Source: an uncultured Schlesneria sp. (GTDB taxonomy: Bacteria > Planctomycetota > Planctomycetia > Planctomycetales > Planctomycetaceae). From it: a DNA stretch of 64,000 nt. Below, in pieces: positions 26,537-34,764 of this stretch. The notes beneath the pieces were generated by a model that saw only the letters and a program-made list of their open reading frames with translations, was not told the origin of the DNA and made no database searches. Where the stretch lies: NCBI GenBank assembly GCA_903899985.1, contig CAIULL010000284.1:27723-91722 (forward strand). Reading direction: 5' to 3'. Each line of letters starts with the position of its first letter. Position 1 is the stretch's first letter. Position numbers and translations under genes: made by a program.

Positions 26537-27604
26537 TTATAGCGGGGCAGGCAAACGAAGAAGGTCGAAACGGGGCAGGATTCTGACCTCGGCAGCCAAT
26601 CGATGTGCTGCTTTCCAAATGGGTTCGGACGTTTCCGGAGAAGGAAGGGACGGGAGAAGTTCAGCAACTGGCATGGCCCGATAGGCGAGAGTCCAAAGGT
26701 CCTTCTTGAGGATAACGCCATCAAAAAGTAACAAGTCGATATCGATCGTCACTTGTTTCTTGCAGTTGTCTGATCGTACTCGACCAAGTTCGTTTTCAAT
26801 TCGCTTCAGGGTCACGACGAGATCGTTCTTTGTCGATCTTGTCCGGACCAGAAGTGCTGCATTGATGTAGTCAGGCAAGCCTGAATTGATGTCGTCAGGC
26901 AAGCCTGCATTGATGCCGTCAGGCAAGCCTGAATTGATGCCGTCAGGCAAGCCTGAATTGATGCCGTCAGGCAAGCCTGCGGTCATTGAGGCATCGACAA
27001 TGGCGGGAGACTGCCATGCACTTGATACGGCGTCGATAACGAGCTCATTGCTTAGTTTTCTGATGGCTTCAGAAAGATTGAAAGTGGCGTCGGTGTTCGA
27101 TCCGAGTCCCAGGCAAGCCCGGTAGCATTCCTGTGACTGTGGCTTGGATTGGAAAGGCTGATCGAGTCCGTTTTTTAAGGCAACTGCCGATGCTGGAAGC
27201 GGATCGGCGGGTGTCTTGCCAGGGAGCGCTCTTTGAGACCGACTGGCAAGCCAGTCTCGGTTTCGTTCAATCTGGACTCCCACCGATCGGCTACCTGGAA
27301 CAGCACCTGGTTTTTCGATTCGAACGCGCACACGGTCAATGCGCGAGTCAGCCAGGACTATTTGAGCAACGTCGGCCGCAAGGGCCTCGACCGTAAAGCG
27401 ACCAATACGCATGGCGTGAGTCGAAACACGGTCGGCCACGCTTTGATAGTCGACGGAATCCGAAATATCATCGGTGATGCCAGCTCGTTCAACACTGGTA
27501 TCAAGGTCGATATTGATGACAAATTCCTGGGGTTGCTCGCGCTCCCAGGCGTTGACGCCAATGATTCCTCGTAGGATCAAATCGCGAATAAAAATCGTAT
27601 CCAT
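26537..27604 (-). CDS. folB/folK: FolB-FolK fusion with repeat-expanded, degenerate FolK domain
   Basis: The fusion has 355 residues. The FolB domain (about 1-118, dihydroneopterin aldolase) keeps IGVNAWEREQPQEF, with the catalytic Glu, and the C-terminal RIEKPGAVPGS, with the Lys. A linker of about 45 residues leads to the FolK-like domain (about 163-340), which starts properly with CLGLGSN and keeps the metal-binding IDIDLLLF. It then departs from the family. The PDYIN-type motif before NAA is multiplied in five tandem 8-residue units (GLPDGINS-like). The residues before IDID read NCKKQVT instead of the usual RWGPRT or DKxAPRT, so the catalytic Arg is absent. The later His-Pro motif is also not evident. 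FolB activity looks intact; FolK activity is doubtful. Confidence 0.9.
   Translation of the reverse strand: MDTIFIRDLILRGIIGVNAWEREQPQEFVINIDLDTSVERAGITDDISDSVDYQSVADRVSTHAMRIGRFTVEALAADVAQIVLADSRIDRVRVRIEKPGAVPGSRSVGVQIERNRDWLASRSQRALPGKTPADPLPASAVALKNGLDQPFQSKPQSQECYRACLGLGSNTDATFNLSEAIRKLSNELVIDAVSSAWQSPAIVDASMTAGLPDGINSGLPDGINSGLPDGINAGLPDDINSGLPDYINAALLVRTRSTKNDLVVTLKRIENELGRVRSDNCKKQVTIDIDLLLFDGVILKKDLWTLAYRAMPVAELLPSLPSPETSEPIWKAAHRLAAEVRILPRFDLLRLPAPL
26859..26978 (-). repeat. Five 24-bp tandem repeats inside the FolK domain
   Basis: Five consecutive 24-bp units (26859-26882, 26883-26906, 26907-26930, 26931-26954, 26955-26978) differ at only a few positions. Each includes the palindromic core CAGGCAAGCCT. 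The length is a multiple of three, so the reading frame is kept and an 8-residue unit (GLPDGINS, GLPDDINS, GLPDYINA and variants) is repeated. Confidence 0.95.
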
Positions 27605-27658
27605 GCGCCCCGCTCAATTTTCATGTCCTGGCAGTCGCCCATCGGTCGAAATCGAGGC

Positions 27659-28303
27659 TTAGATGTGAGTAATCACGTCTTCAGCTTTGAATCGAACCTT
27701 TGGTAGCGTTGCATATTTATCGCTGCCAGAACGATAGCCCGCTGCGGCCACGACTGATGCGCCGTAGCCGAGTGCCGATAAGCCGAGGATTTCGTCATAC
27801 TTGGCTGGCTCAAAACCTTCAATCGGGCAGGCGTCAATTCCCAGGAGCGCTGCCGTTGACATGAAAAAGCCAAGGGCGATGTAAACCTGTCGTGAAGCCC
27901 AGGCATTGATGTCGATCGAAGGCTTTGAGAGCGAGCCAACCATCATTTGACGATAGCTTTCCAGGGATTCGACCGTCGTTCCGCGCACTTCTGCCGTTCT
28001 GGCCACAAAGCGTTCAATATCCGACTCGCTCAAATTTTTTCGGATCGCAAAAACGACAAGATGTGACGCGTCGACGATTTGAGACTGCCCCCAACTCGCT
28101 GGTTTCAAGAGTGCCCGTTTGGCGGGGTCAGTGACGACGAAAAATTTCCATGGCTGCAATCCGAATGACGACGGAGTCAGCACAAGTGCCCGTTCCAGTG
28201 TTTTCCAGTCGGTTTCCGGGATCACTTTCGTCGAGTCAAACACTTTTGTGGCGTATCTCCATTCCAGTTGTTTTTCGATGACGTCATTAGAAACAGGCTT
28301 CAT
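27659..28303 (-). CDS. NAD(P)H-dependent nitroreductase (NfsB-like)
   Basis: I start at the ATG at 28303 (214 residues, MKPVSNDVIEKQLEWRYATK). The longer frame to 28369 adds 22 residues without family similarity. The FMN-binding nitroreductase pattern is visible: RYATKVFD near residue 17, the TPSSFGLQPWKFFVV segment (near 45-60) and the C-terminal ALGYGASVVAAAGYRS (near 180-195). These flavoproteins reduce nitroaromatics, quinones or flavins, and the physiological substrate is unknown. The gene is 54 bp upstream of folB-folK on the same strand and may lead that operon. Confidence 0.9.
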   Translation of the reverse strand: MKPVSNDVIEKQLEWRYATKVFDSTKVIPETDWKTLERALVLTPSSFGLQPWKFFVVTDPAKRALLKPASWGQSQIVDASHLVVFAIRKNLSESDIERFVARTAEVRGTTVESLESYRQMMVGSLSKPSIDINAWASRQVYIALGFFMSTAALLGIDACPIEGFEPAKYDEILGLSALGYGASVVAAAGYRSGSDKYATLPKVRFKAEDVITHI

Positions 28304-29066
28304 TTTCAACGACTCCAAAAGGATCACGGCCGAGAATTGCATCATCCGGGCAAGGCTTGAAGATGCCACTAGATCATAGGAGTGTTTGTAAAGACAGCAA
28401 GTCGATTGAAAAAATGAATTCTGTCATACGGATCTTCACGAAAGACGCAGACAAATAGCGGTTTTTTCGCAACTTTCGACGCTCTCAGACTGCTCGAAGG
28501 CCGTGTTTGGATCACATTCACTTCAGCCTTGAGATTTCTCCAGCCTGTTTAATTCGTACTCAATTATCCTCAGTCTGTGAATTTCCCGCGAAATCACAAC
28601 TTTCCTCTATACTCTTTTGGCAAGGCCGTTATACTTGCGAGCACGAGCCTCGGCTCTATCTATCCTGTGGACGATTGATGCCATCGGATAAACCCTTTCA
28701 GGGTGCGATGGGTTTTATTATGGACGCTGCTTGCGTCCGGCACATCTCGTCCTGAACCCCGTGAGCAATGCGTTGGAAGACGGGTCTTTCCAGTCAGTGT
28801 TTCATTTTGAGCACTGGTGGAATTCCCCTGACTTGCGGGTTCCTAAATACGCGGCCTCATGCCAGAACAACGGCACGATGACGGTCGTGGGACGGGTGTC
28901 GTTCCATCGCAAATTGAGTGATTTTTTGAAGTGACGCGACCGGTGTGCGTCACTTCACTGAACAGCATCGGCTTGATCATTGCCGATGTCGTGCTCATGC
29001 TGCGTGAAGCGATTCCATTTCTCACGCTCGAGTCCTGCAGCGTTGCATCTGCTTCCGACGGCCAGC
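28304..29066. other. Intergenic region with several hairpins upstream of rhlE
   Basis: This stretch of about 760 bp lies between the nitroreductase (minus) and rhlE (plus). No convincing gene is present. It holds a nested hairpin at 28681-28711 (CCATCG...ACCC/GGGT...CGATGG) followed by GTTTTATTA, terminator-like on the plus strand. A perfect 10-bp stem follows at 28928-28956 (GAAGTGACGC/GCGTCACTTC), then a 7-bp stem at 28966-28988. The last two lie about 80-140 nt before the rhlE start and would be in its leader. The first could end a short transcript that starts in this region. Confidence 0.5.
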
Positions 29067-30404
29067 TTGGAGTTTTCGTTGAGTTTTGCTGATCTCGGGC
29101 TTTGTGAGCCCATATTGAATGCGATTAAATCGGAAGGTTATGAAACCCCGACCCCTATTCAAGCACAAGCGATTCCGCACGCGTTAACTGGTCGCGACCT
29201 TTTCGGTTGCGCCCAAACCGGTACGGGAAAAACAGCGGCATTCGCACTGCCGATTATCCATCTACTGATGGAAGCGGGGGTTCCTTCCGCCAAAGTTCGT
29301 CGACCGATTCGAGCATTGATCCTGGCCCCGACCCGCGAATTGGCGATTCAAATCGCCGATTGCATTCTCGCGTACAGCCAGCATACGCAGATTCGTCACA
29401 CGTTGATATTTGGTGGTGTCAGCCAGGTTCCACAAGTACGCGCTTTGCAACGCGGAATTGATATCGTCGTGGCAACACCAGGCCGACTCTGTGACCTGAT
29501 GGGGCAAGGGTTTGTTGACCTCAGCCATGTCGAAACATTCGTCCTGGATGAAGCCGACCGCATGCTGGACATGGGGTTCATTCATGATATCCGGCATATT
29601 GCCGAGCGAGTTCCGAAGGTCCGGCAAACGTTGTTTTTCTCGGCAACGATGCCACGTGAAATTCGCGATCTGTCGACGTCGCTGTTAACAAACCCCGTGA
29701 CGATTGAAATCACTCCTGTTGCAACCGCTGCCGAAACGGTCGAACAGGGGATCTATATCATTCCGAATTCGAACAAGCCTCGTTTGCTGCAGACATTGCT
29801 GACTCAGCCAGAACTGACGCGTGCCCTGGTCTTTACGAGAACAAAGCACGGCGCGGATAAGGTTTTGCGTCACCTCATGCAGGCTGGCGTGCGTGCTGAC
29901 ACGATTCACGGTGGAAAATCGCAATCAAAGCGACAACGTGCTCTTTCGGACTTTAAGACAAACCGATTGCGAGTTCTGGTGGCAACAGATATTGCCGCAA
30001 GAGGAATCGATGTCGACGGCATTTCGCACGTCATCAATTATGATCTGCCGGTCGAAATCGAATCGTACGTACATCGTATCGGTCGAACGGGTCGTGCAGG
30101 TGCCAACGGAATCGCGTTAACGTTTTGCGATCCTTCGGAACGCTCGAAGTTACGTGCCATCGAACGAGCGATTCGTCAGCCAATTAATATCTTGAAAACG
30201 CCGAATCTGGTGGTGATCCCCGCTGCTTCAGCGATCACCCACGACTTTGACGACCGCGAACAACATCGACCGGCTCGCCCTGTTGAGAGCGGAGATGGCA
30301 TGCCACCTCGACGTCCGCAAGGACCTCCTGGCGAACGACGCGCGTTCCAGGGAAACCGAGCTGCTGGCGGACCACCCCGCCGACGAAACTACAGCAGCCG
30401 CTGA
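29067..30404 (+). CDS. rhlE: DEAD-box ATP-dependent RNA helicase (RhlE-type)
   Basis: The frame is open from a TTG at 28980, but the first 29 codons (cysteine-rich) do not fit. I place the start at the TTG at 29067, just before LSFADLGLCEPIL; a TTG at 29079 is equally possible. All helicase motifs are present: Q motif TPIQAQAI, motif I AQTGTGKTAAF, Ia PTRELAIQ, II VLDEADRML, III SAT, then RALVFTRTK, ATDIAARGIDV and VI HRIGRTGRAG. The C-terminal 50 residues are basic and Pro/Arg-rich, as in RhlE proteins. The family unwinds rRNA or mRNA duplexes in ribosome maturation and cold adaptation. Two hairpins precede the gene and a terminator follows. Confidence 0.95.
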   Translation: MEFSLSFADLGLCEPILNAIKSEGYETPTPIQAQAIPHALTGRDLFGCAQTGTGKTAAFALPIIHLLMEAGVPSAKVRRPIRALILAPTRELAIQIADCILAYSQHTQIRHTLIFGGVSQVPQVRALQRGIDIVVATPGRLCDLMGQGFVDLSHVETFVLDEADRMLDMGFIHDIRHIAERVPKVRQTLFFSATMPREIRDLSTSLLTNPVTIEITPVATAAETVEQGIYIIPNSNKPRLLQTLLTQPELTRALVFTRTKHGADKVLRHLMQAGVRADTIHGGKSQSKRQRALSDFKTNRLRVLVATDIAARGIDVDGISHVINYDLPVEIESYVHRIGRTGRAGANGIALTFCDPSERSKLRAIERAIRQPINILKTPNLVVIPAASAITHDFDDREQHRPARPVESGDGMPPRRPQGPPGERRAFQGNRAAGGPPRRRNYSSR

Positions 30405-30447
30405 TTCGCTTGTTGTTAAGCATCAGCTCCGCGTAAATATCTTGCGG

Positions 30448-30471
30448 ACACCTGCGGAAAGCCGCAGGTGT
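30448..30471 (+). other. Strong hairpin 3' of rhlE
   Basis: ACACCTGCGG(AAAG)CCGCAGGTGT forms a perfect 10-bp stem 43 bp after the rhlE stop, without a T tract. It may protect the mRNA 3' end ahead of the terminator at 30486. Confidence 0.6.
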
Positions 30472-30485
30472 CTTGCATTGATTTC

Positions 30486-30526
30486 ATCGCGTGCCGCCAG
30501 ATTTGGGCGTCACGCGATGTTTTTTT
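30486..30526 (+). terminator. Rho-independent terminator of rhlE
   Basis: ATCGCGTG at 30486-30493 pairs with CACGCGAT at 30511-30518 and is followed by seven T residues (30520-30526). Confidence 0.65.
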
Positions 30527-30629
30527 GCGCTGACATTCGAGTCCCATCACTGGACGATCTTACGGCAATCGCCTGTAATACCTGCTCGCTCGTCAATAAT
30601 CGAGTCCTTTGCTGGCAGATTCATGCAGA

Positions 30630-32030
30630 ATGTCTGATTCAACACTCTCTTCGACCAATTTAAAACGGAATCCGTTTGCAGGGATACTGACGATCGTCGG
30701 AGCGTTATTACTGACAGCAGTCTATTTTCGCTTCCCACAAGTGACAAGAAACTGGCCCGTGCCAGGACATGTCTTCTTCCGCGGTCTGGTGATCCTGATG
30801 GGTCTGTCTGGCCTGATGCAGGTCTTGAATTCGATTTCAAATTCTCCTTTCAGAATTCCAGCCTGGGTCATGGTGACCCAGCACCGGATGTCAATTCCGT
30901 TGGAAGGTTGGATCTATCTCGCCATTATCATCGTTCTGTTTACCGGTGCGATGTTGACCAAGCAGAACACGCTGTTTCTTGTCTTTGCTCTGATGGCTGG
31001 GCCATTTGTCATTAACGGGTGGATGACCTTTGGGATGTTGCAGGCAGCGCGCGTTCAGCGGTTGGCGATGCGGCGAGCGATGCAGGGTGAATTGTTTTCC
31101 GTCGATGTTTCGTTGAGCAACAGCCGTCCGCTATTTGCGATCTGGATGATGTCGGTTCAAGATGAAATCGTGCATCCGCGAGAGTCCCTTTCAGCAACAG
31201 TCCTTTTTTCTCGCGTATCTCCACGGACAACTCAATCGGGCCAGTATCAGTTACGGTTGAGTCAACGTGGTCGTTACCGATTTGGTCCGTTACGGGCGGC
31301 GTCCCGATTTCCTTTGGGGCTGGTCGAACGCAGTCGGGTATTTCGTGCCTCGGATGAAATCCTGATCTATCCCCGGATTGGAAAAGTCTCGCCGGCGTGG
31401 AAACAGAAACTGGCGAACGCGACGGAACTCGTGACGCGAATGCAGCCACATCACGGAGTTTTTCATGATGATTTCCATCAGCTCCGTGAGTTTCGATCTG
31501 GTGATAATCCGCGGGCGATTCACTGGAGATCGACAGCCCGGCGAGGCGAACTGATTCTGCGTGAGTTTCAGCAGAATCGCGAACACATGCTGGCGGTTGT
31601 TCTTGATCTTTTCTGGCCTCCAACGGCTCCAGAGAGTTTTCGGGAGCAGACGGAATTTGCACTCAGCTTTGTCGCTTCTCTGCTGGCAGAACGCGGACGC
31701 GAATGCCGCGACGGACTTTTGACTTTGGCAGCCGCAGGGGATCGCAAATTTCACTGGGAAGGACACGGCACATCGACCAGTCTTGAGTCCCTGCTCGACG
31801 GACTGGCTGTTTTCGAAGCGGGTCCGTCAAAAGACATTGTCGAGCTTCTCAGTACGACGCTGCAACACAGCTCGTCGATGACACAAGTCTTGCTCGTGAC
31901 GACCAGGACGACGACTCTTCCCTATCAAGACTTGTTATCGAGCAGGGTTGACCTCTTGAATCTGAGCGAGATCACACCCGGTCAACTGTTAACTTATGAT
32001 ACAGGTTCACAGTCGAGGCGGATGAGCTGA
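30630..32030 (+). CDS. DUF58 domain membrane protein
   Basis: I start at the ATG at 30630 (466 residues). The frame is open seven codons further up. Four hydrophobic helices are seen: residues about 17-36, 47-66, 88-106 and 112-128. A beta-rich region follows, then the DUF58 signature FRSGDNPRAIHWRSTAR (near 295-311) at the start of a VWA-like domain. In other bacteria DUF58 proteins are encoded with MoxR AAA+ ATPases and transglutaminase-like proteins and take part in envelope or co-factor-loading processes. Here the transglutaminase follows after 34 bp on the same strand, but no MoxR gene is adjacent. Function within the pair is inferred. Confidence 0.9.
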   Translation: MSDSTLSSTNLKRNPFAGILTIVGALLLTAVYFRFPQVTRNWPVPGHVFFRGLVILMGLSGLMQVLNSISNSPFRIPAWVMVTQHRMSIPLEGWIYLAIIIVLFTGAMLTKQNTLFLVFALMAGPFVINGWMTFGMLQAARVQRLAMRRAMQGELFSVDVSLSNSRPLFAIWMMSVQDEIVHPRESLSATVLFSRVSPRTTQSGQYQLRLSQRGRYRFGPLRAASRFPLGLVERSRVFRASDEILIYPRIGKVSPAWKQKLANATELVTRMQPHHGVFHDDFHQLREFRSGDNPRAIHWRSTARRGELILREFQQNREHMLAVVLDLFWPPTAPESFREQTEFALSFVASLLAERGRECRDGLLTLAAAGDRKFHWEGHGTSTSLESLLDGLAVFEAGPSKDIVELLSTTLQHSSSMTQVLLVTTRTTTLPYQDLLSSRVDLLNLSEITPGQLLTYDTGSQSRRMS

Positions 32031-32064
32031 TGTCCATAAAAATATTGGGAGGGAGAGCTCATTA

Positions 32065-34560
32065 ATGGATCTCGCATTTGTTTTTAAAATGAGTCTCTAC
32101 GGGTTAACCGCTCTTGTCGGAGCGATTCTCGGTTGTGCGGAAAGTGAAGGGGTCGCCTACGGAAGCGGACGTCTTGGGTTTGCCTTGCCGTTCCTGTCCA
32201 TCCCCATTGTCGTTTGCGGGTACCTGTTTACAGAAGTTCATTGGAGACGCGATCAAACCGTCGGAGCGGGCCTGAATTCTTTCACTGCGAATTTCCTGGG
32301 GATCGCTTCTTTGATCGCCACTGGCGTCGAGTTCATGAGCGAGAATCGCGAAGGAAAGCTCCTCGCGGGAACGCACCTTCTGTTATACGTGACCTGGATT
32401 GTTCTCTTTCAACAAAAAACCGTAAGGCTCTACTGGTTTTTGATGGCATTGGGAATCCTTCAGCTTGCATTAGCTTCCGTCTTGACGACAAAAGGCTGGT
32501 TTGGATTTTGCGCCCTGGCCTATACGTTCGGTGCGGTCTGGACGCTTTCGATTTTCTCGCTGTGGCGCGCAGAACAACAATTTGAAGACGAAGAAAAAAT
32601 CAGACTGGCTCAATCCGCGTCGAATCCTGCCAGTGATGTCGATTTTTTCCCCCCGAACGACCGTCTGCGAAGCGAGGTGCGTGGTGCCGTTCAACACGAG
32701 GGTGGAGCCCGCTGGCTGACCGCAAGATTTGTCAGTGGCGTGCTGTTGACGACCTGTTCCGCTCTTCTTGTTAGTGCGGCGTTTTTTGCGGTGACTCCCC
32801 GGGTCTGGGTCGGGTCGACAGTCAGCCTGAATGAAGATCGCGAAGTCCTGAATGCGATCACAAAAAAGACTGGCCTGGCATCAGTCCGTCTAGGGGAACT
32901 CGGCCGCATCCTCGAAAGTATGGAGCGAGTTTTTGAAATTCAGCTGAGAAATCTCAATACCGGCAAGTTGATTGCTGTGCAGGAGTACGCGGAACAACTG
33001 GGGATGGCAGAACCCCTGTTTCGTTCCGGGGTCCTGACTCACTATCAAAGTGGGCGATGGAGCGTCGATCCTTTCAATGGCCTTTATAACCGCCCCTTTG
33101 AACGCCCGGATGAGAGGTCTGAGATCGAGCAGATCGTTCGACGCGATGCAAATGATTCAGGGGTCTTGTTTTGCCTGGGCGTGCCCCAGGTGATCATCGA
33201 CTCGCATCGGCATATTATTGGCGATCTCAATGAATTAACCGGAGTCGCGACTCAGAATGATCAGAAAAAAGAGTCCGGGCTCATGATCTACAGCGTCGGT
33301 TCAACTCTACCCAAACAACAGCCACATCATTATTCGTACGCCGTCTCAGCGAGAACGAGGGAAGCATATGCCCGTAGCGAATATCTAGAGCGGTCGAAAA
33401 GACTTCCTCTCAACCTGACTCGATTGCAAAAGCTGACTCACGATATTGTCAACGCGGAAGTCGCCCGACGACAAAAGGCAGAAGCGCAGTCCGTCGCTCG
33501 TGAGTTGACTCGGATGGAAATCGCCACGGCGATCGAAGAATATTTAAGAGATTCCGGCGAGTATCGGTATACTCTGGACCAATCGATCCAGGATCCGAAG
33601 ATTGACCCCATTGAAGACTTCCTGATCAATCGAAAGGAAGGTCACTGCGAATATTTCGCGACCGCTCTGGCGCTGATGTTGCGAGCCGAAAATATCCCTG
33701 CGCGCCTGGTGAGTGGATACAAAGGTGGGATTATCCACCCGGAAAAAAAGGATTGGCTTGAGGTCCAGCAGCGGTTTGCGCATGTCTGGGTTGAAGCCTG
33801 GGTCGATAAAGTCGGATGGACGACATTCGATGCGACACCCGTCGACGCACGATCAATGAGTGTCGCCGGAATGTCTGCCAAAAAAACTTCGCTTTGGTCT
33901 GATATGCAAACGGCATTCGCCGGACTGTGGTCCGATAACATTCTCAATATGTCCCTCGACCGTCAGGAACAGTCGATCTATAAGCCGGTGCGAAAAATGG
34001 CGTTTAATCTGGTGATCTTTTTACGCCAGCTGTTTACTTCGCCTCAATCGGCTCTGCGTATGTTGTTTGATATTTTCACGAACCGTAATTACTGGTTCAG
34101 TCCTGGTGGCGTGATCTTTATCATTTCTTTATTGCTGGCGCTGGCGGCGTTTGCCTGGTCAGCTCGATGGCTATTTTTGTGGGTCAATCGCTGGCTGGAC
34201 AAACAAAGTCGTCAGCAAATCCGCAAACAGCATCGAATCGTGGAGTTCTACGAACGATTTACAGGAATGATGAAATCGCATGGACTCAAACGTTCGCCAA
34301 ACCAGACCCAAAAGGAATTCGCCGAGATGGTCGCGAGTCATTATTCTTCTGACCTGGAACTTGTGGGAGAGAAAGATATTCCAGACCAGATTTCACGACT
34401 GTTTTACAAAGTCCGCTTCGGGGAAACAGATTTGACCATCCACGAAGAGAATGAGATCCAGCTCTTACTGGCCAAGCTGGACCGAGCCTTGTCCAAGGAT
34501 GTCCGTCATCATCGCAACACCAGTTTGGCTTTCGAACGAGAGCGTTCGGGTGTCAGTTGA
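32065..34560 (+). CDS. Transglutaminase-like membrane protein (TgpA/DUF3488 type)
   Basis: This 831-residue protein starts with a block of about six TM helices (residues 1-185) plus one near 225-247. A long extracytoplasmic region follows, with the transglutaminase-like catalytic triad in GHCEYFATALALMLR (Cys near residue 530), AHVWVEAWV (His near 573) and TTFDATPV (Asp near 589). A final TM helix lies near 690-710, then a cytoplasmic helical tail. This is the TgpA arrangement. The ATG at 32065 has GGGAGGGAGAG upstream. It is translationally close to the DUF58 gene. The family may crosslink or cleave envelope proteins or peptidoglycan-linked substrates; the substrate here is unknown. Confidence 0.9.
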   Translation: MDLAFVFKMSLYGLTALVGAILGCAESEGVAYGSGRLGFALPFLSIPIVVCGYLFTEVHWRRDQTVGAGLNSFTANFLGIASLIATGVEFMSENREGKLLAGTHLLLYVTWIVLFQQKTVRLYWFLMALGILQLALASVLTTKGWFGFCALAYTFGAVWTLSIFSLWRAEQQFEDEEKIRLAQSASNPASDVDFFPPNDRLRSEVRGAVQHEGGARWLTARFVSGVLLTTCSALLVSAAFFAVTPRVWVGSTVSLNEDREVLNAITKKTGLASVRLGELGRILESMERVFEIQLRNLNTGKLIAVQEYAEQLGMAEPLFRSGVLTHYQSGRWSVDPFNGLYNRPFERPDERSEIEQIVRRDANDSGVLFCLGVPQVIIDSHRHIIGDLNELTGVATQNDQKKESGLMIYSVGSTLPKQQPHHYSYAVSARTREAYARSEYLERSKRLPLNLTRLQKLTHDIVNAEVARRQKAEAQSVARELTRMEIATAIEEYLRDSGEYRYTLDQSIQDPKIDPIEDFLINRKEGHCEYFATALALMLRAENIPARLVSGYKGGIIHPEKKDWLEVQQRFAHVWVEAWVDKVGWTTFDATPVDARSMSVAGMSAKKTSLWSDMQTAFAGLWSDNILNMSLDRQEQSIYKPVRKMAFNLVIFLRQLFTSPQSALRMLFDIFTNRNYWFSPGGVIFIISLLLALAAFAWSARWLFLWVNRWLDKQSRQQIRKQHRIVEFYERFTGMMKSHGLKRSPNQTQKEFAEMVASHYSSDLELVGEKDIPDQISRLFYKVRFGETDLTIHEENEIQLLLAKLDRALSKDVRHHRNTSLAFERERSGVS

Positions 34561-34618
34561 TTCTTTGGTTTGAAAATGAAACCGATCGGTGCTGTGTCAA
34601 TCATCGAGAATTCATGTG

Positions 34619-34649
34619 CCATTGCTTGATCGTTTTCGGTCAAGCAGTG
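34619..34649 (+). other. Hairpin between the transglutaminase and ubiD genes
   Basis: TGCTTGA...TCAAGCA pairs over 7 bp, extended by CA/TG after one mismatch, with a 10-base loop, 60 bp after the transglutaminase stop. Only a pyrimidine-rich stretch (CTCTTTCTC) follows, so termination is possible but not certain. Confidence 0.45.
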
Positions 34650-34764
34650 CTCTTTCTCGTTCGAAAGTGACGACTATCGACACACGAAATCTGTGGTCAC
34701 TACGGCTATCATCCCATCGGAAGATGTTATTCATCGGATACTCTTGAAATGCATTGATTGATCT

